Positions 35,505 to 44,900 of a stretch of 59,997 nt of DNA are shown here, piece by piece. Every line of letters begins with the position of its first letter. The first letter of the stretch is position 1. Made by a program: the position numbers and the translations under genes. The stretch is from Thermoactinomyces sp. DSM 45891 (lineage in GTDB: Bacteria; Bacillota; Bacilli; Thermoactinomycetales; Thermoactinomycetaceae): contig NZ_FPJZ01000017.1 in the NCBI RefSeq assembly GCF_900119485.1, positions 1 to 59,997 of the forward strand. Reading direction: 5' to 3'. Below the pieces are notes generated by a model. The model searched no databases, was not told where the DNA came from, and saw only the letters and a list, made by a program, of their open reading frames with translations.

Positions 35505-36118
35505 TGGCTCATCAACCAGTTGAAATCAAACCGGGGGTTCATCTAGAAACAGCTACTTTTGAAGGTAAAAACAAAGTAATGGGTTTCTGGATGTTCCTTG
35601 GTGCTGAAACCGTCTTGTTTGCTTGTTTGTTTGGTACGTACTTAGCACTTCGTAATCAAACCGTAAATGGTCCAAGTGGTGCCGAACTATTTGATCCGAT
35701 CCTTGTAGCGGTGGCAACAGCGATCTTGTTATTTAGTAGCTTAACCAGTGTTTTCGCCATGATGGCAATGAATAAGCTTGATAAAAAAGGAATGCTTTTC
35801 TGGTTAGGAGTAACCGTATTACTTGGTCTCTCTTTCCTAATCCTCGAGATCTATGAATTTGTTCACTATATACATCAGGGTCATACCTTTATGAGTAGTG
35901 CCTTTGGTTCTTCCTTCTATGCTTTAGTTGGCACGCACGGTGCGCACGTAACCTTTGGAATCATTTGGATTTCGACTATCATGTACCAAGCTTGGAAATG
36001 GGGCATTAATACAGAAACAGCTCCTAAGCTCTTTGTAAGTAGTTTGTATTGGCACTTTATCGACGTTGTATGGGTGTTTATCTTTACGTTGGTATATCTT
36101 CTCGGAATGGTGGGATAA
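35504..36118 (+). CDS. ctaE: Cytochrome c oxidase subunit III
   Basis: 204 residues, five helices. Shows MGFWMFLGAETVLFACLFGTYL near the start and GTHGAHVTFGIIW and YWHFIDVVWVFIFTLVYL at the end, typical of the short subunit III of Bacillus-type oxidases. AAGGAGG lies before the ATG. Confidence 0.96.
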   Translation: MAHQPVEIKPGVHLETATFEGKNKVMGFWMFLGAETVLFACLFGTYLALRNQTVNGPSGAELFDPILVAVATAILLFSSLTSVFAMMAMNKLDKKGMLFWLGVTVLLGLSFLILEIYEFVHYIHQGHTFMSSAFGSSFYALVGTHGAHVTFGIIWISTIMYQAWKWGINTETAPKLFVSSLYWHFIDVVWVFIFTLVYLLGMVG

Positions 36119-36429
36119 TGATGGCGGATCAAAATACTTCTAATACCCAACCAACTGAGCACAAACCCGAGAGTAAAATGAAGCATATCGTTTCATTTGG
36201 TGCGATGATTTTGCTTACCATCGCAGCTTTCGTTCTTGTACTAAGAGATGTTGTACCAGTGGCTTGGGTACTACCCTTGATGCTTGGTTTTGCGGTGATT
36301 CAGGTTCTCCTGCAATTGTTTACCTTTATGCATTTGGATCAAAAAGGATCCCTTTACTATATTCTCTTTATCGCTTTTGGAGCAATCGTAGCAGTAATCT
36401 CTGCTGCAGGAATCATCTTTATGCCATAG
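36118..36429 (+). CDS. ctaF: Cytochrome c oxidase subunit IVB
   Basis: 103 residues from the ATG that overlaps the ctaE stop (TAATG). A polar start is followed by three helices and the motif LLQLFTFMHLDQKG, as in the CtaF/CyoD family. A second ATG follows directly and could also be used. No ctaG follows; a terminator comes next. Confidence 0.93.
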   Translation: MMADQNTSNTQPTEHKPESKMKHIVSFGAMILLTIAAFVLVLRDVVPVAWVLPLMLGFAVIQVLLQLFTFMHLDQKGSLYYILFIAFGAIVAVISAAGIIFMP

Positions 36430-36450
36430 GTTATCATGATGTTTTAAAGC

Positions 36451-36501
36451 AAAAAACGCTATTCTTTCTGAAGAGTTATCAGGGGGAATAGCGTTTTTTT
36501 T
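36451..36501. terminator. Terminator between ctaF and the globin gene
   Basis: AAAAAACGCTATTC pairs with GAATAGCGTTTTTT around a loop of about 22 nt, followed by T8 on the plus strand. A and T runs on both sides suggest use from both directions. Confidence 0.9.
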
Positions 36502-36537
36502 GTGAGTCTTACAGTGGAAATGATTTTGGTATCTAGT

Positions 36538-36912
36538 TTATGAATTCACCATATGATAAGCGGACATGGCAAGTCGTGACCACATTTGTTCACGAATGGG
36601 GCCTTGGATACCTACTTCGTCTAGAGTCTCATTCATACAAGTAAGCCAAGCTTCTGCTCTCTCTGGAGTAATTTCAAAGGGCATGTGGCGTGCGCGTAGC
36701 ATGGGATGTCCTTTCTTCTCTGTATATAAGCCAGGACCGCCAAAAAATTGCGTAAGAAACATGTATTGATTTTCAATCGTTTCGGTTAGATCCTCTGGAA
36801 AGATCGGATCAAGTAGCGGGTGTGCTTTGACTCGTGGATAAAAGGCTTCTACAATCTGGCGGATGGTAGGTGCCCCTCCGATTGCTTCATAGATTGTGGT
36901 TGTATTACTCAT
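36538..36912 (-). CDS. Truncated haemoglobin, group II (YjbI-like)
   Basis: 124 residues starting MSNTTTIYEAIGG. Family marks: IVEAFYPRVKAHPLLDPIFPED, QYMFLTQFFGGP, and the RARHMPFEIT segment with the proximal histidine. In B. subtilis YjbI (trHbO) helps in oxidative protection. The ATG at 36912 forms an ATGA overlap with the end of gsaB, so it is translated from the same mRNA; the haem-synthesis link fits a haem protein. Confidence 0.92.
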   Translation of the reverse strand: MSNTTTIYEAIGGAPTIRQIVEAFYPRVKAHPLLDPIFPEDLTETIENQYMFLTQFFGGPGLYTEKKGHPMLRARHMPFEITPERAEAWLTCMNETLDEVGIQGPIREQMWSRLAMSAYHMVNS

Positions 36913-38210
36913 TTGTGTGTCTCCATTTTTGAAAATGCGATGTCGACTGCTTTCAAGGTTTCTAGAATATCTTCCTCCGTGTGAGCTGTGGTTAGGAACC
37001 AAGCTTCGTATTTAGAAGCAGCTAGATAAATCCCTTGTTCGAGCATGAGACGGAAGAATTCACCGAACTTCTCGCTATCTGAAGTTTGAGCTGTATCGTA
37101 ATCGAAAACTTCTTGATCTGTAAAGTATACAGTAAGTGCTCCGCCAAATCGATTTAGCGTGATTTGTACCTCGTGTTTATTAGCAGAAAAACGAATGCCT
37201 TCTTCTAATCGAGCGCCCATCTCATCTAGCCTCTGATAAGTGCCTTCTTTACTTAACTCACGAATGCAAGCAATGCCCGCGGAGATGGAGAGTGGGTTTC
37301 CTGCCATCGTGCCCGCTTGGTACATCGGACCCATAGGTGCTACTTTATCCATGATTTCTCTACGACCACCGTAGGCCCCGATTGGAAGTCCACCCCCGAT
37401 AATTTTACCGAGTGCGGTTAGATCAGGCTCCACTCCATATAAGTTCTGGATTCCTCCGTAGTGGAAACGGAATGCAGTAATCACTTCATCATAGATGACT
37501 AAACCGCCTGCCTCATGGACTAACTCATTCACCTGTTCTAAGAACTGAGGGGCAGGAGGGACAATCCCGAAGTTTCCAACGAGAGGCTCAACTAATACGC
37601 CAGCAATCTGATCGCCCCATTTCGTCAGAGCCTCTTGTAAAGCGAGGATGTCGTTGTACGGTACCGTAATTACTTCTTGCGCGATACTAGTTGGAATTCC
37701 GGCACTATCTGGAATTCCGAGTGTGGATGGGCCAGAGCCAGCAGCAACAAGGACTAGATCAGAGTGTCCGTGATAACATCCCGCAAACTTTAGGATTTTA
37801 TTACGCCCGGTATAGGCTCGCGCTAGGCGTATGGTAGTCATCACCGCTTCTGTGCCGCTATTTACAAAGCGAATTTGTTCCATGGAAGGGATCGCATTCC
37901 GAAGCATAGTAGCAAATTCCACTTCTTTCGAAGTAGGTGCGCCGTATAAAATCCCATCGACAGCGGTTTCCTGAATCGCTTGTGTAACGGCTGGGTGGGC
38001 ATGTCCTAAGATAACAGGGCCAAACGCCGCTAGATAATCAATATATCGATTGCCATCTTCATCATAAAAATAGGCACCTTCTGCTCGCTTCATGAAAACA
38101 GGGGCACCACCACCCACTGCCTTAAAAGAGCGAGAGGGGCTGTTTACTCCTCCTACAATCACATCGAGTGCCTGTTTGTATAATGTAGTAGAATTTATTC
38201 TTTGATTCAT
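36909..38210 (-). CDS. gsaB: Glutamate-1-semialdehyde 2,1-aminomutase (GsaB type)
   Basis: PLP enzyme making 5-aminolevulinate for haem. 433 residues. GGVNSPSRSFKAVGGGAP, FVNSGTEAVMTTIRLARAYTGR, IYDEVITAFRF and the PLP lysine in LTALGKIIGGGLPIG are all present. The wording of the N-terminus and its position near ygaD- and bcp-like genes match B. subtilis gsaB rather than hemL of the hemAXCDBL operon. Confidence 0.95.
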   Translation of the reverse strand: MNQRINSTTLYKQALDVIVGGVNSPSRSFKAVGGGAPVFMKRAEGAYFYDEDGNRYIDYLAAFGPVILGHAHPAVTQAIQETAVDGILYGAPTSKEVEFATMLRNAIPSMEQIRFVNSGTEAVMTTIRLARAYTGRNKILKFAGCYHGHSDLVLVAAGSGPSTLGIPDSAGIPTSIAQEVITVPYNDILALQEALTKWGDQIAGVLVEPLVGNFGIVPPAPQFLEQVNELVHEAGGLVIYDEVITAFRFHYGGIQNLYGVEPDLTALGKIIGGGLPIGAYGGRREIMDKVAPMGPMYQAGTMAGNPLSISAGIACIRELSKEGTYQRLDEMGARLEEGIRFSANKHEVQITLNRFGGALTVYFTDQEVFDYDTAQTSDSEKFGEFFRLMLEQGIYLAASKYEAWFLTTAHTEEDILETLKAVDIAFSKMETHK

Positions 38211-38332
38211 ATGTATTCTCTCCTTCTCCTTGTCATTGTAACGAGAAACAGAAGAAAACGGAAGTCGTAGGCTGTGTTATAATTTCATTGATATATGAAT
38301 TGTTTTTTGATGATAAAAGGAGAGAGTCAAAG

Positions 38333-39082
38333 ATGCTTCGTAAGTGGATCACCAGCGCTGGATTTGGCTCTGCTAGTGTGGATACCATTTTAGCAGATAA
38401 CCGCTTTTTCCCTGGGGATGTATTAAAGGGGGAAGTGGTCATTCGAGGTGGAAATACAGATCAAGATATCTCGAAAATTGAACTCGCTTTAGTTGTCCAA
38501 TATAACAAAGGTGGAAAAAAAGTATCACATATATTTAAAAAGTTTCCACTTTCGGATGCTGTGATGATTGAAGCGGAACAGACGAAACGGGTTCCATTCC
38601 AATTTCGAATTCCAGCGGAGATTCCGATGTCGGAGGGACGTTTCCCTATTTTCTTAAAAACCATGTTAGATATTAAATTGGGCGTAGCCCCAACGGATTC
38701 GGATCGCATTCATATCTATCCTTCTCCGATCATTCAAAAAATCTTACGTGAAATTGAAGAGGCTGGATTTTTACTTTATAAGATTAGCAATGAATACGAT
38801 TCTGAGGTGAAGCCACATCCTTTTTATCAAATGTTTCAATTTAAACCGATTGGATCGTTTCATGGATATGTGGATGATTTCCTTGTCATCTTCACCTACG
38901 ATGAGATTGGCTTACATATGGAAATCGAGATGATTCGTACAGCGAAAGTGCTCACAAGCCAGTTGTACTGGGAGCATAGCAATCCAGAGTCTACCTTACA
39001 ACTGAATGGGCAAGCTGTACCAGATGATCCACTACATAAGATTCGCAAAATGCTACGTAGCAGAAATAGGAAGGAGAAATAG
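38333..39082 (+). CDS. spo0M: Spo0M-like sporulation-control protein (first of two)
   Basis: 249 residues from the ATG at 38333 with AAAGGAGAGAG upstream. Starts MLRKWITSAGFGSASVDTIL, then FFPGDVLKGEVVIRGG and the arrestin-like beta sandwich typical of Spo0M (VPFQFRIPAEIPMSEGRFP, FLKTMLDIKLGVAPTDSD). In B. subtilis Spo0M affects sporulation timing and cell division. It is followed after 3 nt by a paralogue. Confidence 0.9.
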   Translation: MLRKWITSAGFGSASVDTILADNRFFPGDVLKGEVVIRGGNTDQDISKIELALVVQYNKGGKKVSHIFKKFPLSDAVMIEAEQTKRVPFQFRIPAEIPMSEGRFPIFLKTMLDIKLGVAPTDSDRIHIYPSPIIQKILREIEEAGFLLYKISNEYDSEVKPHPFYQMFQFKPIGSFHGYVDDFLVIFTYDEIGLHMEIEMIRTAKVLTSQLYWEHSNPESTLQLNGQAVPDDPLHKIRKMLRSRNRKEK

Positions 39083-39085
39083 AAT

Positions 39086-39841
39086 ATGTCGATTTTCGGT
39101 AAAACATTAGCTAGCATGGGCATTGGAGCTACACAGGTAGATACACGTCTAGAAAAATCAAGCTATCGTCAAGGAGACTTCATTAGAGGAGCCGTTTACG
39201 TACAGGGAGGACAAGTGGAGCAGAGAGTCGATGATATTTATCTTTTCTTAGTTGTCCAGTATCATCATGAAGGCAATCATGCAGAGTATGTACTCGACGA
39301 GTTCCGAATTACGGAGCCATTCTTCATTGGTCCGAGTGAGTCAAAAGAGATTCCGTTCGAGTTTCAGTTCCCTTATGATGTACCTGTGACCACAGGCGGA
39401 TGCCCTGTTTATCTGAAAACAGGCCTTGACATCCGGATGGCAAAAGATCCAAGCGACGTAGACGGGATTGAGATCACACCCCACCCGCTCGTGCACCAGA
39501 TGATTCAATTAATCGAAGAGATTGGATTTGAATTAAGAGGCGTTACAGCCGATTTTGAGCATTATTTCACACAACAACCATTTGTTCAGGAGTATCGCTT
39601 TGCTCCGTTATTACGTTTTCAAGATGTAGTCGATCAAGTGGTTGTCGTCTTTACCCCACACGATCATGAGATCGATATAATTTTAAAAGTAGATCGTAAG
39701 GCTGTTGATTTGATGACTTCGATGGAAGAGGCACTTGATTTGGATCAAAGAATGACCCGCTTCGTTGTGACTCAGGAGGAATATGAGTCAGGGCAGTTGG
39801 CGAGGAAAGTAGAGGGTTTGATTGTGAAGCAGGTTTATTGA
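39086..39841 (+). CDS. Spo0M-like protein (second of two)
   Basis: 251 residues of the same fold: IFGKTLASMGIGATQVDTRLEKSSYRQGD, IPFEFQFPYDVPVTTGG and YLKTGLDIRMAKDPSDVDGIEI align along their length with the first copy but are clearly diverged. AAGGAG lies before the ATG. A tandem duplication within one operon. Confidence 0.88.
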   Translation: MSIFGKTLASMGIGATQVDTRLEKSSYRQGDFIRGAVYVQGGQVEQRVDDIYLFLVVQYHHEGNHAEYVLDEFRITEPFFIGPSESKEIPFEFQFPYDVPVTTGGCPVYLKTGLDIRMAKDPSDVDGIEITPHPLVHQMIQLIEEIGFELRGVTADFEHYFTQQPFVQEYRFAPLLRFQDVVDQVVVVFTPHDHEIDIILKVDRKAVDLMTSMEEALDLDQRMTRFVVTQEEYESGQLARKVEGLIVKQVY

Positions 39842-39927
39842 GATTTGGCAGTATATTTTGGATGTAATGGAGGGGTAAGATGGATGGATCATTTCTTGTG
39901 ATTCTCGCAAGCTAGTTGTGAAAAATA

Positions 39928-39965
39928 GAAAGCACTGTATCCGGGCGTGGATGCAGTGCTTTTCC
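39928..39965. terminator. Terminator between spo0M pair and CWB2 gene
   Basis: AAAGCACTGTATCC pairs with GGATGCAGTGCTTT (one G-U), flanked by an A-rich and a T-rich side. Confidence 0.88.
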
Positions 39966-40008
39966 TTAAGGTTATACGTAATCGTGTAAGAGTGGTCACA
40001 CAGAATTC

Positions 40009-41826
40009 CTATTGTAAATACTTCAATAAACGATCTACAAGAGCCTCTGTTACTACTACATTGCCACCTTGGATGAACAACTGATCGACCTTATTATCAT
40101 TGCTCCGTTGTCCATCTAAGTACTGTTGTACAGCGGTTGAGAACGAGTCTCTTGGAGTGAGAAGCAAGGTGCCTTTATGTTTGGCAGCAAGCGGTGCCCC
40201 TAGGACTGCATCGATATGAATGGTGCCAAGTGGCTGAGCAGGGTCATTCTCCCCATTTGCTAGGACGATCGTTCTAGCATCGGTTTGGAACTTTTTCGCT
40301 AGCTCAACTCCAGACTCATAACGAGTGAGTGTTTTCCCATCTCCAATTCTCTCTACCGTATTGCCAGGAGCGAGATCGCGTAGTTCTTTTTCTGTGTTTG
40401 TAACAACAATCGTAGGGTCATCTACAATCACAAACTTCTTATACTGTGGATATTTTTTGAGGAAGTCTTTCACGTCTTCGTGTAGCCCTGTGTCTTTTGC
40501 ATAGAGAAGAGGTATCCCTTTTTGAATCGATATATTCATTGCTTGTGTACCTACAGGACCGAAATTGCTACTGGTGATAAGAGCAGTATCTGGTTTTTTA
40601 CCTAATTCATTCATTTTGTTAGTGAAATACTCAGCAATTTTCGCATTTGTTTGGGCTGGATAAGCTCCAGCTATGCGAACAGGTTTAATTTCTAAATCTT
40701 GAATTGTTTTTTCCACACTGGAAGAAATGTTATCCGCATCCCCTAGAATATAGGCTGTCTCGGGCTTTAATCGAATGATCTCTTGCTTTACTGCATCAGG
40801 GAGTACTCCATTTTTTCCAGAAGGGGTTAGTAAGATAGGAGCATGGTCGAAATGAGATAGGGCCGCTCCGCCTTTTATATCGTAATAGTCATTATGTCGG
40901 GTAATGATAACGGATTTAGCTCCATCTGGATGTAAGGCTTGGCTGGTTTTAATTGCTGTGTCGTATTGATCAGATCCATTGGTTCTAAGGAGACTTGGGC
41001 GAACGATTTCCACTACTCGAATGATCGAATTCCCACTTTGGCTCACAGCTTGGAATTGATATTTACTATAAGCAGGTGTGTTTTTTTGAACGCTATAGTG
41101 TTCTTGAAAAGCACTGTTAGCCGGAAGATGATGAGCGGAACCGCTTTTTCCCTGCTCCTTAAGGGTTAGTGCAGTGGCATTCGTCGATGTTCCTTCAAAC
41201 GAAAAGCGTACATCCCGCAGAGCAAGTCGAGAGGACTCATGAATCGGGCTTTCGATAGCAGGTTTGGTTAGTTTGATCTCAGGAAGAGTTGTATCTGGCT
41301 TTTCGCTAAAGGATAGCTGGGATAGTGTAATCGAGTAGAGCATCTCTCCCTTTTCTACGACTAGTGCATACTTTCCTGCAGGTAGTGTATTACCCGTTTG
41401 ATACGTTTTATTTGAACCATCTACAGAAGAAATGAACGCATTCGGTGCTTTGCGCTCTCCGGAAGAAGTTAGGTTAATCGTTCCTTCACTCGTTGTTTCA
41501 AATGAATAGTAATGGATTTCTCCCGTACGTAAGTATGCATTGTACGAAATCGGATTCGTATACGGTTTTTGAGTTGTAACCGAATTGGGACTAATGGAAC
41601 GTTTCTTTCTTGCATTATTTTGCTTTTCTATGCTTTTAAGTCCTTCTTTCCAACTCGAGATATTGGGTTGTGGTACAGATGGCGTATACGAACCCATATC
41701 TGTCGAGCGAATAAGCGAGCTTTTCTCTTGGGCAAATGTACCCATAGGGAAACATAATGCTACGAATAAGGTAGCAAGTAAACATGTGCGTAACCCTTTC
41801 GATAAACGAATAAACAATTTTTTCAT
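40009..41826 (-). CDS. Secreted protein with cell-wall-binding repeats 2 (CWB2)
   Basis: 605 residues. Signal peptide in the first 33 residues (LLATLFVALCFPMGTFAQ). A central beta-rich part (residues 110-280; LRTGEIHYYSFETTSEG looks like a PPC-type domain) is followed by three CWB2 repeats from about 285: RTNGSDQYDTAIKTSQ, VIITRHNDYYD, APILLTPSG, then VERIGDGKTLTRYESGVELAKKF and the final LFIQGGNVVVTEALVDRLLKYL. CWB2 modules anchor proteins to anionic wall polymers. TAGGAG touches the ATG directly, so the TTG at 41817 (9-nt spacing) may be the true start. It is divergent from the RHS toxin gene. Confidence 0.87.
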   Translation of the reverse strand: MKKLFIRLSKGLRTCLLATLFVALCFPMGTFAQEKSSLIRSTDMGSYTPSVPQPNISSWKEGLKSIEKQNNARKKRSISPNSVTTQKPYTNPISYNAYLRTGEIHYYSFETTSEGTINLTSSGERKAPNAFISSVDGSNKTYQTGNTLPAGKYALVVEKGEMLYSITLSQLSFSEKPDTTLPEIKLTKPAIESPIHESSRLALRDVRFSFEGTSTNATALTLKEQGKSGSAHHLPANSAFQEHYSVQKNTPAYSKYQFQAVSQSGNSIIRVVEIVRPSLLRTNGSDQYDTAIKTSQALHPDGAKSVIITRHNDYYDIKGGAALSHFDHAPILLTPSGKNGVLPDAVKQEIIRLKPETAYILGDADNISSSVEKTIQDLEIKPVRIAGAYPAQTNAKIAEYFTNKMNELGKKPDTALITSSNFGPVGTQAMNISIQKGIPLLYAKDTGLHEDVKDFLKKYPQYKKFVIVDDPTIVVTNTEKELRDLAPGNTVERIGDGKTLTRYESGVELAKKFQTDARTIVLANGENDPAQPLGTIHIDAVLGAPLAAKHKGTLLLTPRDSFSTAVQQYLDGQRSNDNKVDQLFIQGGNVVVTEALVDRLLKYLQ

Positions 41827-41974
41827 CTCCTATATGTGTCTTTATAACTCCTTTATTAATCTACATGATTATGTCTAGATTAACAATGAATAATATAAAT
41901 AATAATTTAAAAAAAGGGATAAATCATATATAATCCTAAATGGTACATTTATGAAAAGGAGAAAAAGTAACATA
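41827..41974. promoter_or_regulatory. AT-rich divergent promoter region
   Basis: 148 nt between the CWB2 and RHS genes, very AT rich. TATAAT at 41929-41934 is a candidate -10 for the RHS gene; no good -35 is visible. Confidence 0.35.
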
Positions 41975-44900
41975 ATGAATAAGAAAATCCGAATATGGGT
42001 CAGCGTGATTGTTACCATTTTTTTATGGACAACCATGCAACCGCTACCTGCTTATGCGGTAGATTTCATAAACAATGAGTATTACCAATGGCAAATCAAA
42101 CAGCCATATGCAATGGACAAAGATTCCAATGCCCTTTTATCGTTTTATAAAGAGACCGCGGCAGAAAAAAAAGCGGCATCCAAAACACCAGCCGCCCCTG
42201 CAAAAGCGTCTATCGTCAAAGATCAAATTATTGACTGGGGAGAACCGGTTATCACCTTAAACGAACCAACCAAGCTTCACGGTGATGGAGCCGAATTAAG
42301 CTGGAGCAAATATACCGGTTCTGGCTTTATCGAATATCAGATACACCGGAGTACCCAGCCTAACTTTACTCCAAGCGAAAGCACCCTTATCGCTCCCATC
42401 GATGGAGTGAGTCAGACACAGTATCGAGATACGACCGCCCCGCCATTTCCGGCGCATGGTCCCGGTGAGATGGGCCAAATATTTTATTACATGGTTACAG
42501 TGAAAACCACAGATAGTAAAATATTCCCTTCCAAGGAAAAGCAAGTGCAATTACCTAAGGCTGGACTAACCCTACAAGTAATCCGACAAGCAGAGGATAC
42601 GACCCTATCCAGCGCAAAACCAACTACGAATTTAGATAAAATAGATGGAAAGTCCTTTCTATCCGTAGGGAATATGGGTCCCTACGGAACTACACGTAGT
42701 GTAATCAAGTTTGACCTTTCCTCTCTCCCTACCGGAGTAAAAGTATCGAGTTCCTATCTCGCACTCATGAATTCCGAGTTTGAGGAATCGGATGATAAAA
42801 CACCTACGAAATATGATGTCTATTCACTCGCCAAAGGATTTACCGAAGAGGCTACCTGGAACACCCCATGGAGTCAGCCAGGTGGAGATATTGAAATCGG
42901 ATCACTCAATGCCATCAGTACAAGCTATACAGCCGAATGGCATCTGTGGAAGACAACGCCTGCCGTTCAAGCATGGTTAAACGGTACGAAAACGAATAAC
43001 GGATTTTTGCTAAAGTTTCAGGGTGAAGGAGGAAGTGTGAAAGAGCGGACAGCCTTCCATAGTAGCGAATCACCCGATACATCTGTACGTCCGAAATTAA
43101 TGGTTATCTATAGTACGAAGTCCGCTGCTAATAACTACCATGCCCCGAGTACTCCTTCTTACATGACCTCCGGAGCGGAGTACGTGGTGGACGTCACCTT
43201 AACCAATACGACCGAAGAGAAATGGAGTGGCTCTACGGATAAACTTTCCTACCACTGGATTGGACCGGATGGGAAAGAAATAACCAATGCACGTCTGGAT
43301 AGCCCGCTTCGTCCCGTAGATGAAAAAGGCATCGAAGCCCCGACCCCGATTGATGTCAATCCGGGACAGACGATTAAAGTTCGAGCCAAGGTAAAAGCCC
43401 CTGAACTGACAGGAAGTCAGAGTCGCGAATCCTATAGCTTGCGCTGGGACCTATCGAAAAATGGAAAATGGCTCTCACAAGATGCGAATCCAGTAGCCGT
43501 ACTAGAACAGAAAGTAGCAGTAGAGAAGAAAGGGGAAGAAAAAGGCTTCGGACATAATGCGGCTCATATTAGCGCCTTCGCTAGTGCGGACAGTAAAGTG
43601 GGAATCAACGTTTACCAAGGGAACGTCACCTTTTTCTACAAACCCTACTCAAACCCATCTCGAGGATTTGAAACCTATGCCCAGCTTAACTATAACAGTC
43701 TTAGTACCACTGATTCCGGTCTAGGAAAAGGATGGTCACTCGGAACCGGATCTGTCGTAAGTATCGGCGCCCCTGCCACCAATGGCGCGATGGTGAATAG
43801 CAAAGACGAAATTATCTCCGGATCTGTTGTGGTCGTGGATGAAGAAGGCGAAAGCCACGAATTTACTTGGAATAAGAGTAAGAATAAGTTTGATCCGCCA
43901 CCCGGGCTTAATCTATCCGTTGAATACATAAGTGGGAAAGATAAGCGGAAAAAATGGGTCTTCACGGAGCAGGACCGAGTGCAATACTTCTTAGATGACA
44001 GAGGATACACCAGTGAGATTGTCGACAAAAATGGGAACAAACTCATCTATGAATACGAAGAACGTAAGATTGATAACAAACCGAAACAACTTCTACGCCG
44101 AATCAAGGACTCGATGAATCGGGAGACTTTGAAAATTTCATATAACGACCGAAATAAAGTGGACTATATCGATGACATCGCAGGCAGGCGGATGCAGTTT
44201 GTCTATGATGACCAAGACAGATTGGTGAAACTGATGGACGGCATTGATGTAGGAAAAGTCGTAAATGTGACGGACTTAAAAACCTACCGATTTGAATACC
44301 ACCCAACGCTCAAGTCACATATCACGAAAGTGACCGATTCTCGTGGGAATCCTACCACGTTTGAGTACCATACAAGTGGAGATCTAGCGAATAAAGTCAC
44401 CAAAATGACGAACCGGGCAAAAGAAAATCTTTTTATTGACTACAATGCAAACCAGCGTATTGTAACCGATGCAAATAAAGATCGTCACACCGAATACTCC
44501 TTTGATGGAAAAGGTCGCCAAACACAAGTAAGTGTAATCACAAAATCAAAAACACGTACCACCAAATATGAATACGACGACGATGACAACATGATTCGTC
44601 TCGAAGAGCCGAATGGTGCGGTTACAACATGGAAGTATAACGAACATGGGCAACCTCTCATGAAGACCGACCAGGAAAACAATGCCTTGTCCGATGCTTC
44701 CGCACGAAAATCTACTCTCTATGAATACCAGACGGGAATGGATGGTAGGGTTTCTGAACTTGTCAAAGAGACTTCTCCAGAAGGTAGGGAAGTTCGTTAT
44801 ACCTATGATGCCAACGGGAATATGCTTACGAAGCAAAATTCGATGAGTCTGGGAACAACCTATACCTATTGGCCCGGCGGATTGTTAAAGAGCGCTTCCG

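Noticed and set aside
43690..44046. Long minus-strand frames opposite the RHS gene
   Set aside because: Several occur throughout the RHS gene owing to its codon bias; none has a start site or family motif.
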